From assembly GCF_001461695.1 (NCBI RefSeq), contig NZ_AUTC01000013.1, positions 1 through 44,009 of the forward strand: a DNA stretch of 44,009 bases, read 5' to 3'. This DNA is from Sinorhizobium fredii USDA 205. Lineage in GTDB: Bacteria; Pseudomonadota; Alphaproteobacteria; Rhizobiales; Rhizobiaceae. The position numbers were made by a program, and so were the translations under genes. This document shows positions 37,193-44,009 of this stretch, piece by piece; the stretch's first letter is position 1, and the number at the start of each line of letters is the position of its first letter. The notes under the pieces were generated by a model. That model saw nothing but the letters and a program-made list of their open reading frames with translations. It was not told the origin of the DNA and did not search any database.

Positions 37193-37726
37193 ATGCGGTA
37201 TCTCGGTCATCTCCTGCTGACATTCCTGCTGTTGCTGACAAATACAGCCCTTGCCCATGGTCCGACACGCCAGAAGCTGGTGCTCGCGGTCGATGTCGCG
37301 GCGGCACCGGATGCAGTCTGGGCGGTGATCGGCAATTTCCAGGATATGACCTGGCACCCAGATGTGTTCTCGACCACGGGCCAGGGTGGCAACGCGCTTG
37401 ACGCGACGCGCCTGCTGACGCTCAAAGAGGCCGAAGGCCCGACAATTTCCGAGGTCCTTTATAAATATGACGGGGCGAAAATGTCCTATTCCTACAGGAT
37501 TACCGAGGTCGACGTGTCCGTGTTGCCGGTCACCAATTTTTCCGGGCACCTGACGGTGACGCCGAAGGCCGGCGGCGGCTCTCATATCGAATGGAAGGGC
37601 GCCTTCTACCGCGGCTATCCGAACAACGATCCCCCCGCCGACTTGAACGACGAGGCAGCCCTTGCCGCCGTTGGCGCAGTCTACAAGGCCGGCCTCGATG
37701 CGCTCGAAAAGAAGTTTGGCAAATAG
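37193..37726 (+). CDS. exported SRPBCC (START-like) family protein
   Basis: A 177-aa protein with an N-terminal signal sequence (MRYLGHLLLTFLLLLTNTAL, cleavage near AHG) followed by an SRPBCC/polyketide-cyclase-like domain. The opening strand reads LVLAVDVAAAPDAVWAVIGN, then FQDMTWHPDVFSTTGQGG and a final helix YKAGLDALEKKFGK. Such domains have a deep hydrophobic pocket. A periplasmic SRPBCC protein is characteristic of these PQQ-dependent alcohol oxidation clusters. The ATG at 37193 is chosen over the GTG at 37181. The end of the gene overlaps the next start. Confidence 0.8.
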   Translation: MRYLGHLLLTFLLLLTNTALAHGPTRQKLVLAVDVAAAPDAVWAVIGNFQDMTWHPDVFSTTGQGGNALDATRLLTLKEAEGPTISEVLYKYDGAKMSYSYRITEVDVSVLPVTNFSGHLTVTPKAGGGSHIEWKGAFYRGYPNNDPPADLNDEAALAAVGAVYKAGLDALEKKFGK

Positions 37727-38696
37727 CTGCCGCCTCCTCGCCGTGGCGCTCGTCGGCCTGACGACGCCAGGCAGCGCCTTTGCCGACTATGCCTATGTCA
37801 CCAACCAGTCGTCGAGCGATCTCAGCGTGATCGACCTCGACCGAATGGTCGAGGTCGGACGGATCTCGGTGCCGGGTCAGCCGGCGGGCATTGCCGTCGC
37901 GCCTGAGCTTGGTGCCGTTTTCACCGTCAGTCCGGACAGCAAGATGCTGCGCCGCTACGGCATGCCAGCCGGCGCGCCGGCAGCCGAGCGGAGGCTTGAC
38001 GGCGGGCCGATCGGCGTTGCGGTAGACGAGCGGCGCGGCCGGGTCTTCGTGTCGGACTGGTACAATGCGCGGGTCTTTGTCATCGCCGCCGATAGCCTTG
38101 CCACCTTGAACGTGCTTTCAACGGGCAGCGCGCCAGCCGGCCTGGCCCTTTCCCATGACCGGCAATGGCTGGCGACTGCCGACCGGGACGCCAACCAGAT
38201 CTCGATCTTCGATGCTGAGACGCTGACGCTTCGACATCGGGTGGCCGTCGGATCGCGTCCGTTCGGTGTGACATTTTCGCCTGATGGCCGGGTGTTTTCC
38301 GCGGATGTCGGCAGCAATACGGTAACGGCCGTCGATCCCGTCAGCGGCCGAGTGCTCGGCCATGCCGCGACCCGCGAACGACCCTATGCGGTGGCCTTTG
38401 CCTCCGGACGAGGTTTCGTCACCAACCAATATGACGACAGCGTCAGCGTCTTCGACGCGCAAAGCTTGGCCGCGGTCGCGGTCATCGATACCGGCGAATA
38501 TCCGGAAGGCATCGACACATCAGCGGATGGCCGACAGATCGTCGTGGCGAACTGGTTTTCAAACAGCCTCACGGTGATCGACTCCGAAAGCTTGGAGACT
38601 ATCGGCGAGATCGCAACCGGCGACGGGCCGCGTGCTTTCGGACGCTTTCTGGCGCCGGCGCCCGGTCGCGTCGGGGAGCCTGCTTTCCGGCAGTGA
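37698..38696 (+). CDS. YVTN-type beta-propeller protein
   Basis: A 332-aa exported propeller, distinct from the one at 34387-35361. After a signal-like N-terminus (LLAVALVGLTTPGSAFA) come repeats such as DYAYVTNQSSSDLSVIDLDR, RVFVSDWYNARVFVIAAD, RGFVTNQYDDSVSVFDAQSL and QIVVANWFSNSLTVIDSESL. The ATG at 37698 lies inside the end of the SRPBCC gene (29-bp overlap), which suggests coupled translation. It is convergent with the CXXCW protein gene. Its function is unknown, probably periplasmic. Confidence 0.85.
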   Translation: MRSKRSLANSCRLLAVALVGLTTPGSAFADYAYVTNQSSSDLSVIDLDRMVEVGRISVPGQPAGIAVAPELGAVFTVSPDSKMLRRYGMPAGAPAAERRLDGGPIGVAVDERRGRVFVSDWYNARVFVIAADSLATLNVLSTGSAPAGLALSHDRQWLATADRDANQISIFDAETLTLRHRVAVGSRPFGVTFSPDGRVFSADVGSNTVTAVDPVSGRVLGHAATRERPYAVAFASGRGFVTNQYDDSVSVFDAQSLAAVAVIDTGEYPEGIDTSADGRQIVVANWFSNSLTVIDSESLETIGEIATGDGPRAFGRFLAPAPGRVGEPAFRQ

Positions 38697-38701
38697 TCAT
38701 T

Positions 38702-39241
38702 TCATTGCCCACTCGGTTCCGGGTCGAGGCGCTCGATGGGATAACCGGCCGTTGTCCAGCCATCGGTCCCCTGTGGATACCAGAAGACACGGGTGTAGCC
38801 ATATTCCACGGCGCGCTTGGCGGCATTCCAGGACATCCAGCAGCCACTGATGCAGAAGAACAACACGGGCCGATCCTTGTCGCCGCCCGTGGCCTTTTCC
38901 AGCCCGGCACGAAAGTAGCTCTGCATGACATCCGCCAGGCGGCCATAGCCGACATTCGGCAGCCACAGAGCGGCAGGGACGGATAGCCGCGGTTTTTCGT
39001 TCCAGACCGTACCCGCGGGTAGGTTCTCCGGCTTCGGCGCACGGGGCAGAACGTCGATGAAGGCCACCTGACCAGTCTTCCACAACGCATGGGCGGCTTC
39101 GGTCGATACGACGGTTGCGCCGGAAAGTGTTGCCGGCACCTCGGCGCGGTATTCGCTTTCGCGGTAGCCGGCCGGCTCCTCGGCGGCACCGACCGGAGAA
39201 GCGATAAGCAGGAACAGGGAAACAAGCCGCAGACTTATCAT
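38702..39241 (-). CDS. PQQ-dependent catabolism-associated CXXCW motif protein
   Basis: A 179-aa exported rhodanese-like protein with a signal peptide (MISLRLVSLFLLIASPVGAA). The fold strands include VAFIDVLPRAPKPENLPAGT. The active-site-like loop is FFCISGCWMSWNAAKRA, where the two cysteines are separated by three residues before the Trp. This matches the family that travels with PQQ-dependent alcohol dehydrogenases. The activity is unproven; a thiol or redox role in cytochrome or quinoprotein maturation is possible. It overlaps the xoxJ stop by 4 bp and is the last gene of the xox operon. Confidence 0.9.
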   Translation of the reverse strand: MISLRLVSLFLLIASPVGAAEEPAGYRESEYRAEVPATLSGATVVSTEAAHALWKTGQVAFIDVLPRAPKPENLPAGTVWNEKPRLSVPAALWLPNVGYGRLADVMQSYFRAGLEKATGGDKDRPVLFFCISGCWMSWNAAKRAVEYGYTRVFWYPQGTDGWTTAGYPIERLDPEPSGQ

Positions 39242-40104
39242 TTTGGCAGCTCGAGCGGCCCCGTCCCCATATCGTTCATGAGCGGCACGCCCGCCTCTGC
39301 GAGAATTGCGTTGATCTCGGACTGATTGCGGCGGATCAGGGAATTAAGCTTGCGCTCCCAGACCTTCTCGCCCTGCCGCACGCCCATGGTGATGCGATAG
39401 AAAAGCTTCGGCGGTGTCGGCTCCGACAAGAGCGGCGTCACTTTCAGGTCCGGATGGCTCGCCTTGACCAGTGGGGCGCCGATCGGCCCCCAGAGGATGG
39501 CTGCGTCGATGGCTCCGGATTTCAGGTCGGCCAGCATGTCATCGGCCGGATCCTCGTAGCGCCGGTCGACCATCAGATGGTACCCCTTCGCCTTCGACAT
39601 CAGTCCATTTCTTGCCACATGCGTTGCCGGCGGAGTTCCCGCTATGACGCCGATCCGCTTGTCCTCGAGAAGAGGATCGGCCAGTGTCGTGACGCCTGCC
39701 AACGGACCGCTCGAGGGGACAATCAGTACATAGGCGGAGGTGTAGTAGTGGTTGGTGTTCAATACCAGTTCGTCGCCCTGGGCGTAGCCGATGACCACAT
39801 CGCAGGCATTGGCCTGCAGGGTCTTGCGAATGAAGCCTGTCGCCATGGGAAACCAGCTGTATTCCAGCGGTAGTTCGAGCCTGGACGCCATCAGCTCGGC
39901 GATCTTGTTCTCGAACCCTGCACCTGAGCGATCCGACATCGGCAGATTGGCCGGATCGGCACAGACCCGAAACGCCTGCTTCGACACCAGGTCCGACGTC
40001 TGAGCCGCTACCGGCGCAGTGCCGGCAACCGCCAGCAGCAGTACGCCGGTTGCAGCAAGGCTAATCGCGGCCGAGGCAATCGTTTTCAGCATCCCGGATC
40101 GCAT
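39238..40104 (-). CDS. xoxJ: XoxJ, quinoprotein dehydrogenase-associated periplasmic binding protein
   Basis: A 288-aa exported protein with a bacterial extracellular solute-binding (family 3) fold and a signal peptide ending near PVAAQ. The mature part begins AFRVCADPANLPMSDRSGAG, then has NKIAELMASRLELPLEYSWF and ACDVVIGYAQGDELV, typical of the MoxJ/XoxJ group. XoxJ is thought to help XoxF activation or assembly in the periplasm rather than to feed a transporter, and no cognate permease is adjacent. Start candidates are 40104 (AAGGAG upstream) and 40092. It overlaps the end of xoxG by about 40 bp. Confidence 0.92.
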   Translation of the reverse strand: MRSGMLKTIASAAISLAATGVLLLAVAGTAPVAAQTSDLVSKQAFRVCADPANLPMSDRSGAGFENKIAELMASRLELPLEYSWFPMATGFIRKTLQANACDVVIGYAQGDELVLNTNHYYTSAYVLIVPSSGPLAGVTTLADPLLEDKRIGVIAGTPPATHVARNGLMSKAKGYHLMVDRRYEDPADDMLADLKSGAIDAAILWGPIGAPLVKASHPDLKVTPLLSEPTPPKLFYRITMGVRQGEKVWERKLNSLIRRNQSEINAILAEAGVPLMNDMGTGPLELPK

Positions 40105-40597
40105 CGGATTTCGGCTCCTTCTTGGCCGGGCGTCCCCGCGGCAGCGCATCGGCTCCGCGCGCCTTCAAATAGGTGTAGATGTCATCGAGATAACACATCA
40201 CGTTGACGTTTTGGCCAAAGGCCGGCATCACCGAATTCTCGGCAGCATTCACCTTCTTGCGTCCGTTCGTGACGACATCGATGAAAGCGTAGTAGTCCAT
40301 TGTTATCGCAGACTTCTTCAAGGCCGGCGCATAGCTTGAGCCCTCGCCCTCCGGACCATGACAGACATGACATTCCGAGTGGTAGCGGCGAAAGCCCGAA
40401 TAGGTCATCCAGTCGACCGTGCCATCCTTGGCAATATTGAAGGTGGGAACGTCATCGGCGGTATAGTAGCGCCCATTTTCGTCGCGGACGGCGGTGATAT
40501 TGTCCGTTGCCGCCGGGGCATCCTGTGCGCCGGCGGCGCCGGCCATAAGCGTCCACACGGCGAAGATCATCGGCAGTGCTGGTCTAGTTCTGGTCAT
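40061..40597 (-). CDS. xoxG: XoxG-like c-type cytochrome (methanol metabolism-related)
   Basis: A 178-aa periplasmic monohaem cytochrome with a signal peptide (cleavage near GAAGAQ). The haem motif is CHVCH in YHSECHVCHGPEGEGSSYAP, with probable axial Met in NSVMPAFGQN. Two further cysteines (NVMCYLDD and ENDCLGRD) make four in all, matching the four-cysteine methanol-metabolism cytochrome family. It should accept electrons from XoxF. It follows xoxF after a 78-bp spacer holding a very strong hairpin and overlaps xoxJ. Confidence 0.92.
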   Translation of the reverse strand: MTRTRPALPMIFAVWTLMAGAAGAQDAPAATDNITAVRDENGRYYTADDVPTFNIAKDGTVDWMTYSGFRRYHSECHVCHGPEGEGSSYAPALKKSAITMDYYAFIDVVTNGRKKVNAAENSVMPAFGQNVNVMCYLDDIYTYLKARGADALPRGRPAKKEPKSDAIRDAENDCLGRD

Positions 40598-40620
40598 CTT
40601 ACGTCCTTTGGGCAGAGAAC

Positions 40621-40656
40621 GAATTGGCGCGGGCTTTCATGAACCCGCGCCAATTC
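40621..40656 (-). promoter_or_regulatory. 13-bp perfect hairpin between xoxF and xoxG
   Basis: GAATTGGCGCGGG (40621-40633) and CCCGCGCCAATTC (40644-40656) pair perfectly across a 10-nt loop, CTTTCATGAA, that itself contains the palindrome TTCATGAA. On the coding (minus) strand no T-run follows, so it is more likely a 3' stabiliser or processing site, or a partial terminator, that lets xoxF mRNA exceed xoxG-xoxJ mRNA. Confidence 0.8.
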
Positions 40657-40675
40657 CCTGGGCAAGGATTGCCTC

Positions 40676-42478
40676 TTATTTCGGCAGCGAGAACACGGTG
40701 AGCGTGCCACCAAGCGCAGTATAGTTGCTGAGGGCCGAATAGCCGCCGACGGCTCCGAGACCGTCAGTCGGGTTGGTCAGGCCGGCCGCCAGACCGATAC
40801 CGGCCCAGCCGCCGACACCCGAAAGGACGGCCACATATTGGTTGCCGCCATGAGCATAGGTCATCACGTTGCCGATCACGCCGGAAGGCGTCTTGAAGCG
40901 ATAGAGCTCCTTGCCTGTCGCGGCGTCGACCGCCTTCAGATAGCCCTCGAGCGTTCCGTAGAAGACCACGTCGCCGGCTGTTGCCAGCGCACCCGACCAG
41001 ACGGAGAACGGTTCAGGCAGCGACCACTTGATCTTGCCTTCCTTGTTGTCCCAGGCAATGAAGTTGCCCATGCCTCCGTGGCTATCCTTCGGCGGATACA
41101 TCGAAAGCGTGGCCCCGACGTAGGGCTGGCCGGCGGTGTAGCTTACCCGGAACGGTTCGTAGTCCATGCAGACGTGATTGGTGGGCACGTAGAACAGCTC
41201 GGTCTTCGGCGAGTAGGCCGCGGGCTGCTGGTCTTTGGTGCCGAGCGCTGCCGGGCAGACGCCGGTCGTGTTGGTGTCCTCGCCATTCTGCTCGGTCGAA
41301 TACTGCGACACCACCTGCGGCCGCCCATACTGGTCGGACTTCGGATCCATGACCACTTCAGTCGCCCAGTTGACGGTGGGATCGTATTTCTCCGCCACCA
41401 GCAGTTCGCCGTTAACGCGGTCCAGCGTATAGCCAAAGCCGTTGCGGTCGAAATGAGTCAGCAGCTTGCGATCCTTGTCGTCGATCTTCTGCTCGGTGAG
41501 GATCATCTCGTTGATGCCGTCATAGTCCCACTCGTCATGCGGCGTCATCTGATAGACCCATTTGGCCATGCCAGTGTCGACATCGCGCGCCCAGATGGTC
41601 ATCGACCAGCGGTTGTCGCCGGGCCGCTGGGTCGGATTCCAGGTCGAAGGATTGCCCGACCCGTAGTACATGAGGTTCTCTTCGGGATCATAGGAATACC
41701 AGCCCCAGGTCGTGCCACCGCCGATCTTCCACTGATCGCCTTCCCAGGTGGTCAGGCCGGAGTCCTTGCCGACCGGCTTGCCGAGATGGGTGGTTTTCTC
41801 AGGATCCATCAGCGTGTCGCTGTCCGGCCCCATGGAGTAACCGCGCCACAGGAGCTTGCCATCCGCCATCGAATAGGCCGTCACGGAACCGCGAACCCCG
41901 AACTCGCCGCCCGAGATGCCGACGATGACCTTGTCCTTCACCGGCAGAACGGTGGCGGTATTGGTCTCGCCCTTGGCCGGATCGCCGTTCTTGACGCTCC
42001 AGATCACCTTGCCAGTCTTGGCATCCAGCGCGACCACGGTCGTATCGGCCTGATGCAGGAAGATCTTGTTGTCGGCATAGGCGACGCCGCGATTGACGGT
42101 GTCGCAGCACATCACGGGAATGACTTCCGCATCCTGTTTCGGCTCATAACGCCAAATGATCTGGCCGTCTTTGCTGAGATCCAGCGCATAGACCGTATTC
42201 GGGAACGGCGTATGGACATACATAATGTCGCCGACAACCAGCGGCGAGCCTTCATGACCGCGCAGAACGCCGGTCGAGAAAGTCCACGCCACCTGCAGTT
42301 TGCCGACATTATCCTTGTTGATCTGGTCGAGCTTGGAGTAGCGCAGATTGGCATAGTCGCCGGTTTGGATGGCCCATTGATTGGGATCCTCGATCTGCTT
42401 TTGAAGTTCCGAGTTGGCGAGGGCGACGTTCGCGCCGCCTATCGACATCAAGGCAAGCATTGAAATAAGTCGTTTCAT
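40676..42478 (-). CDS. xoxF: XoxF, lanthanide-dependent PQQ methanol dehydrogenase
   Basis: A 600-aa periplasmic quinoprotein with a signal peptide ([20 protein letters not shown]). It is an eight-bladed propeller with PQQ tryptophan-docking repeats. It has the vicinal cysteine pair C124-C125 (VMCCDTVN) that stacks on PQQ, and metal-site residues in GGEFGVRG (Glu) and [12 protein letters not shown] (Asn). The motif EWDYDGIN places the catalytic Asp318 and the extra Asp320 two residues later (precursor numbering). That second Asp marks lanthanide-using XoxF; calcium-type MxaF has a non-acidic residue there. No mxaI-like small subunit is present. It is expected to oxidise methanol to formaldehyde, and perhaps further to formate, passing electrons to the flanking cytochromes. 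Confidence 0.98.
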   Translation of the reverse strand: MKRLISMLALMSIGGANVALANSELQKQIEDPNQWAIQTGDYANLRYSKLDQINKDNVGKLQVAWTFSTGVLRGHEGSPLVVGDIMYVHTPFPNTVYALDLSKDGQIIWRYEPKQDAEVIPVMCCDTVNRGVAYADNKIFLHQADTTVVALDAKTGKVIWSVKNGDPAKGETNTATVLPVKDKVIVGISGGEFGVRGSVTAYSMADGKLLWRGYSMGPDSDTLMDPEKTTHLGKPVGKDSGLTTWEGDQWKIGGGTTWGWYSYDPEENLMYYGSGNPSTWNPTQRPGDNRWSMTIWARDVDTGMAKWVYQMTPHDEWDYDGINEMILTEQKIDDKDRKLLTHFDRNGFGYTLDRVNGELLVAEKYDPTVNWATEVVMDPKSDQYGRPQVVSQYSTEQNGEDTNTTGVCPAALGTKDQQPAAYSPKTELFYVPTNHVCMDYEPFRVSYTAGQPYVGATLSMYPPKDSHGGMGNFIAWDNKEGKIKWSLPEPFSVWSGALATAGDVVFYGTLEGYLKAVDAATGKELYRFKTPSGVIGNVMTYAHGGNQYVAVLSGVGGWAGIGLAAGLTNPTDGLGAVGGYSALSNYTALGGTLTVFSLPK

Positions 42479-42528
42479 TTCATCCTCCTCTTGAGTGCTG
42501 CCGATCAGGGCAATTCACCCCGCTCGCC

Positions 42529-42560
42529 CCGGGAAAACCTTACGGTCTCCTCTTTCCCGG
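42529..42560 (-). promoter_or_regulatory. inverted repeat in the xoxF leader
   Basis: CCGGGAAA (42529-42536) and TTTCCCGG (42553-42560) form a perfect 8-bp repeat around 16 nt, about 50 bp upstream of the xoxF ATG in the 167-bp gap after the cytochrome gene. It could be an operator, a leader RNA structure or a processing site separating the two transcripts. Confidence 0.5.
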
Positions 42561-42645
42561 TATCGGCTTGCGACACTATTTCCGAAGATCCATGCGCTGC
42601 CTGGGCCGCCTTCCTCCTGCTGGTGTTTCGGCTCCTGTTTTGCGG

Positions 42646-43059
42646 TTAAGGAAACTTCGCCAAATATGCGATCAGATCGGCGCGCTCCTGATCCTTGCGC
42701 AATCCCGCAAAGGTCATCTTCGTGCCGGGCAGGAATCCTTTCGGGTTTGTCAGAAACTCGCCGATCTTGTCCGGCGTCCAGACCAAGCCGGTCTCGGCCA
42801 CCTTGCTCATCGCGGTGGAATAGCTGAAGCCTTCCGTTTTGCCGGCTGGCCGGCCGATTATGCCGGTCAGCGCGGGACCGGTCTTCGACTTCGCATCCGG
42901 ACCGATCGCGTGACAGGCCTGACACTTGCGAAAGACTTTCTCACCCGCCGCTGGATCGCCCGTTGCGGGATCCAGCGCAACTGCCGGTTCAGCCGCGCCT
43001 GCAAGAACTCCACCGAATACGAGTCCAGCCGCAACTAGGTCACCAAGTCTTGAAGCCAT
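42646..43059 (-). CDS. class I c-type cytochrome (c550/cytochrome c2 type)
   Basis: A 137-aa cytochrome with a signal peptide (LVAAGLVFGGVLAGAAEPAV, cleavage near VALD). The haem-binding motif is FRKCQACHAIGPDAKSKTGP, followed by ALTGIIGRPAGKTEGFSYST and the axial methionine in LPGTKMTFAGL. This is the pattern of the cytochrome c2/mitochondrial c group, which carries electrons from periplasmic dehydrogenases to terminal oxidases. It lies between fghA and xoxF on the same strand. Together with XoxG it gives two cytochromes flanking xoxF, so the electron path may have two steps. Confidence 0.92.
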   Translation of the reverse strand: MASRLGDLVAAGLVFGGVLAGAAEPAVALDPATGDPAAGEKVFRKCQACHAIGPDAKSKTGPALTGIIGRPAGKTEGFSYSTAMSKVAETGLVWTPDKIGEFLTNPKGFLPGTKMTFAGLRKDQERADLIAYLAKFP

Positions 43060-43071
43060 GCGTACTCTCCC

Positions 43072-43902
43072 TTACGCGGTGTTCAGCCGCTCTGCATGCC
43101 AGCGCACGTGGTCCTCGCCAAAGCTCGCCACGAAGCAATAGCTGTGATCGTATCCCGCCTGCATCCTGAGGACGCCGGCCTGCCGCCGCTCCGCCAGCAG
43201 CCGAGCCATCGCCTCGGGCTGTAACTGTCCGAGAAACTGGTCCGCCGCACCCTGATCGATCAGGATATCGCCCTGCCAGCCGAGTTCGCTCAAGAGCAGG
43301 CAGGCGTCGTATTTGCCCCAATGGGCCTCGTCATCGCCGAGATAGGCCGAGAACTGCTTGCGGCCCCAATCCGAGCGGGTCGGATTGACGATCGGCGCGA
43401 AGGCGGAAACCGAACGGAACAAGCCGGGATTGCGAAAGGCGATCGTCAGCGCGCCATGGCCGCCCATCGAGTGCCCGGTAATGCCGTTGACGCCGTTGAC
43501 CGGAAATTGCTCCTGCAGCAAAGCGGGCAGTTCCGTTACGATGTAGTCGTACATCCGGTAGTGCCGTGCCCAGGGCTGCTGAATCGCATTGACATAGAAC
43601 CCTGCGCCTTGACCGAGGTCATAGGCCTCGTCGTCAGCGACGCCTTCGCCGCGCGGCGACGTGTCGGGGAATACCAGTGCCAGACCCTGTTCCGCCGCGT
43701 GCCGCTGCAGGCCCGCCTTGATCATGGCGTTCTCATGCGTGCAGGTCAGCCCCGACAGAAACCATAGCAGCGGGACCGAACGCGTTCGCGCCTGTGGCGG
43801 GATATAGAGGCCGAACGTCATCTCGACGCGGCACGCCTCAGACGCGTGCCGGTAAACCGACTGGGTCCCGCCGAAGCATTGGTTTTGCGTTACAAGTTCC
43901 AT
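43072..43902 (-). CDS. fghA: FghA, S-formylglutathione hydrolase
   Basis: A 276-aa serine esterase of the esterase D family that hydrolyses S-formylglutathione to formate and glutathione. The nucleophile is Ser145 in GITGHSMGGHGAL. The oxyanion region LLWFLSGLTCTHENAMIKAG and the late His in AGYDHSYCFVASFGEDH are typical. The Asp of the triad is probably in LIDQGAADQFL. It lies 8 bp downstream of flhA and upstream of the cytochrome gene, so the glutathione formaldehyde route and methanol oxidation share one operon. Confidence 0.97.
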   Translation of the reverse strand: MELVTQNQCFGGTQSVYRHASEACRVEMTFGLYIPPQARTRSVPLLWFLSGLTCTHENAMIKAGLQRHAAEQGLALVFPDTSPRGEGVADDEAYDLGQGAGFYVNAIQQPWARHYRMYDYIVTELPALLQEQFPVNGVNGITGHSMGGHGALTIAFRNPGLFRSVSAFAPIVNPTRSDWGRKQFSAYLGDDEAHWGKYDACLLLSELGWQGDILIDQGAADQFLGQLQPEAMARLLAERRQAGVLRMQAGYDHSYCFVASFGEDHVRWHAERLNTA

Positions 43903-43910
43903 CTTCGCGC

Positions 43911-44009
43911 TCAGTAGACCACGACCGAGCGGATGCTCTCGCCGGAATGCATCAGCTCGAATCCCTTGTTGATGTCGTCGAGGGCCATGGTGTGGGTGAT
44001 CATCGGATC
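43911..44009 (-). CDS. flhA: FlhA, S-(hydroxymethyl)glutathione dehydrogenase, C-terminal end (partial)
   Basis: The last 32 codons of a gene running off the right edge of the window. The translation ITHTMALDDINKGFELMHSG followed by ESIRSVVVY and a TGA at 43911-43913 is the C-terminus of class III (glutathione-dependent) alcohol dehydrogenases. This zinc enzyme oxidises S-hydroxymethylglutathione to S-formylglutathione with NAD. It directly precedes fghA, its partner in the pathway. Confidence 0.92.
   Translation of the reverse strand, partial: DPMITHTMALDDINKGFELMHSGESIRSVVVY

Noticed and set aside
40838..42463. 541-codon plus-strand frame opposite xoxF
   Set aside because: Shadow of xoxF, whose signal peptide and active-site motifs settle the strand.
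40676..42478. Calcium-dependent MxaF methanol dehydrogenase
   Set aside because: The extra Asp in EWDYDGIN and the lack of an mxaI-like gene identify a lanthanide-type XoxF.

Overview
The window looks like a replicon segment from an alphaproteobacterium of the Sinorhizobium/Ensifer type. The evidence is a high-GC sequence, a red-type (form IC) Rubisco operon with cbbX, an adjacent pqqABCDE operon, and a lanthanide-type methanol dehydrogenase cluster (xoxF). From memory, this gene order resembles the cbb/pqq/xox region of the S. meliloti pSymB megaplasmid. I could not run a comparison. No rRNA, tRNA, CRISPR array or intact insertion sequence was seen.

Layout. (1) 1-2900: a possible gene remnant, then a membrane histidine kinase and a NarL-type response regulator. 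(2) 2949-7209: an accessory cassette with a membrane-anchored SGNH hydrolase (minus strand) divergent from three plus-strand genes: an SxtJ-like membrane protein, a 49-aa DUF5989/SxtK-like protein that is easily missed, and a NodU/CmcH/SxtI-type carbamoyltransferase. This is the least characterised system here. (3) 7584-13864 (minus): a Liv-type ABC importer, an Asp/Glu/hydantoin racemase and a GntR/FCD regulator, with a perfect TTTTGTATACAAAA palindrome upstream of the first gene. (4) 13865-14684: a gene-poor stretch with a long inverted repeat. (5) 14685-17922 (minus): pqqABCDE, including the 31-aa PqqA. (6) 18442-28806: cbbR, divergent from cbbF-P-T-A-L-S-X-E, followed by a thioredoxin-fold gene. 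(7) 28958-36550 (minus): gfa, an ABC-2 exporter pair, an SsuABC-like importer whose binding-protein gene is frameshifted, two small exported proteins, a beta-propeller and a Liv-fold binding protein of the PQQ-dependent alcohol dehydrogenase type. (8) 36675-38696 (plus): a DUF3280-like protein, an SRPBCC protein and a second beta-propeller. (9) 38702-44009 (minus): flhA (partial), fghA, cytochrome c, xoxF, xoxG, xoxJ and a PQQ-associated CXXCW protein.

How the genes work together (inference from established pathways): XoxF with PQQ and a lanthanide oxidises methanol in the periplasm and passes electrons to the neighbouring c-type cytochromes. Formaldehyde goes through Gfa, FlhA and FghA (the glutathione pathway) to formate. 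Formate oxidation, by a dehydrogenase not in this window, would supply CO2 and reductant to the Calvin-Benson-Bassham operon. Methanol oxidation, cofactor synthesis, C1 detoxification and CO2 fixation therefore lie within about 30 kb. The ABC/propeller/exported-protein block probably serves the quinoprotein (metal, cofactor or substrate traffic), but its exact job is unknown.

Likely RNA-level control is visible: a 13-bp perfect hairpin between xoxF and xoxG, a 10-bp perfect inverted repeat between pqqA and pqqB, and an 8-bp inverted repeat in the xoxF leader.
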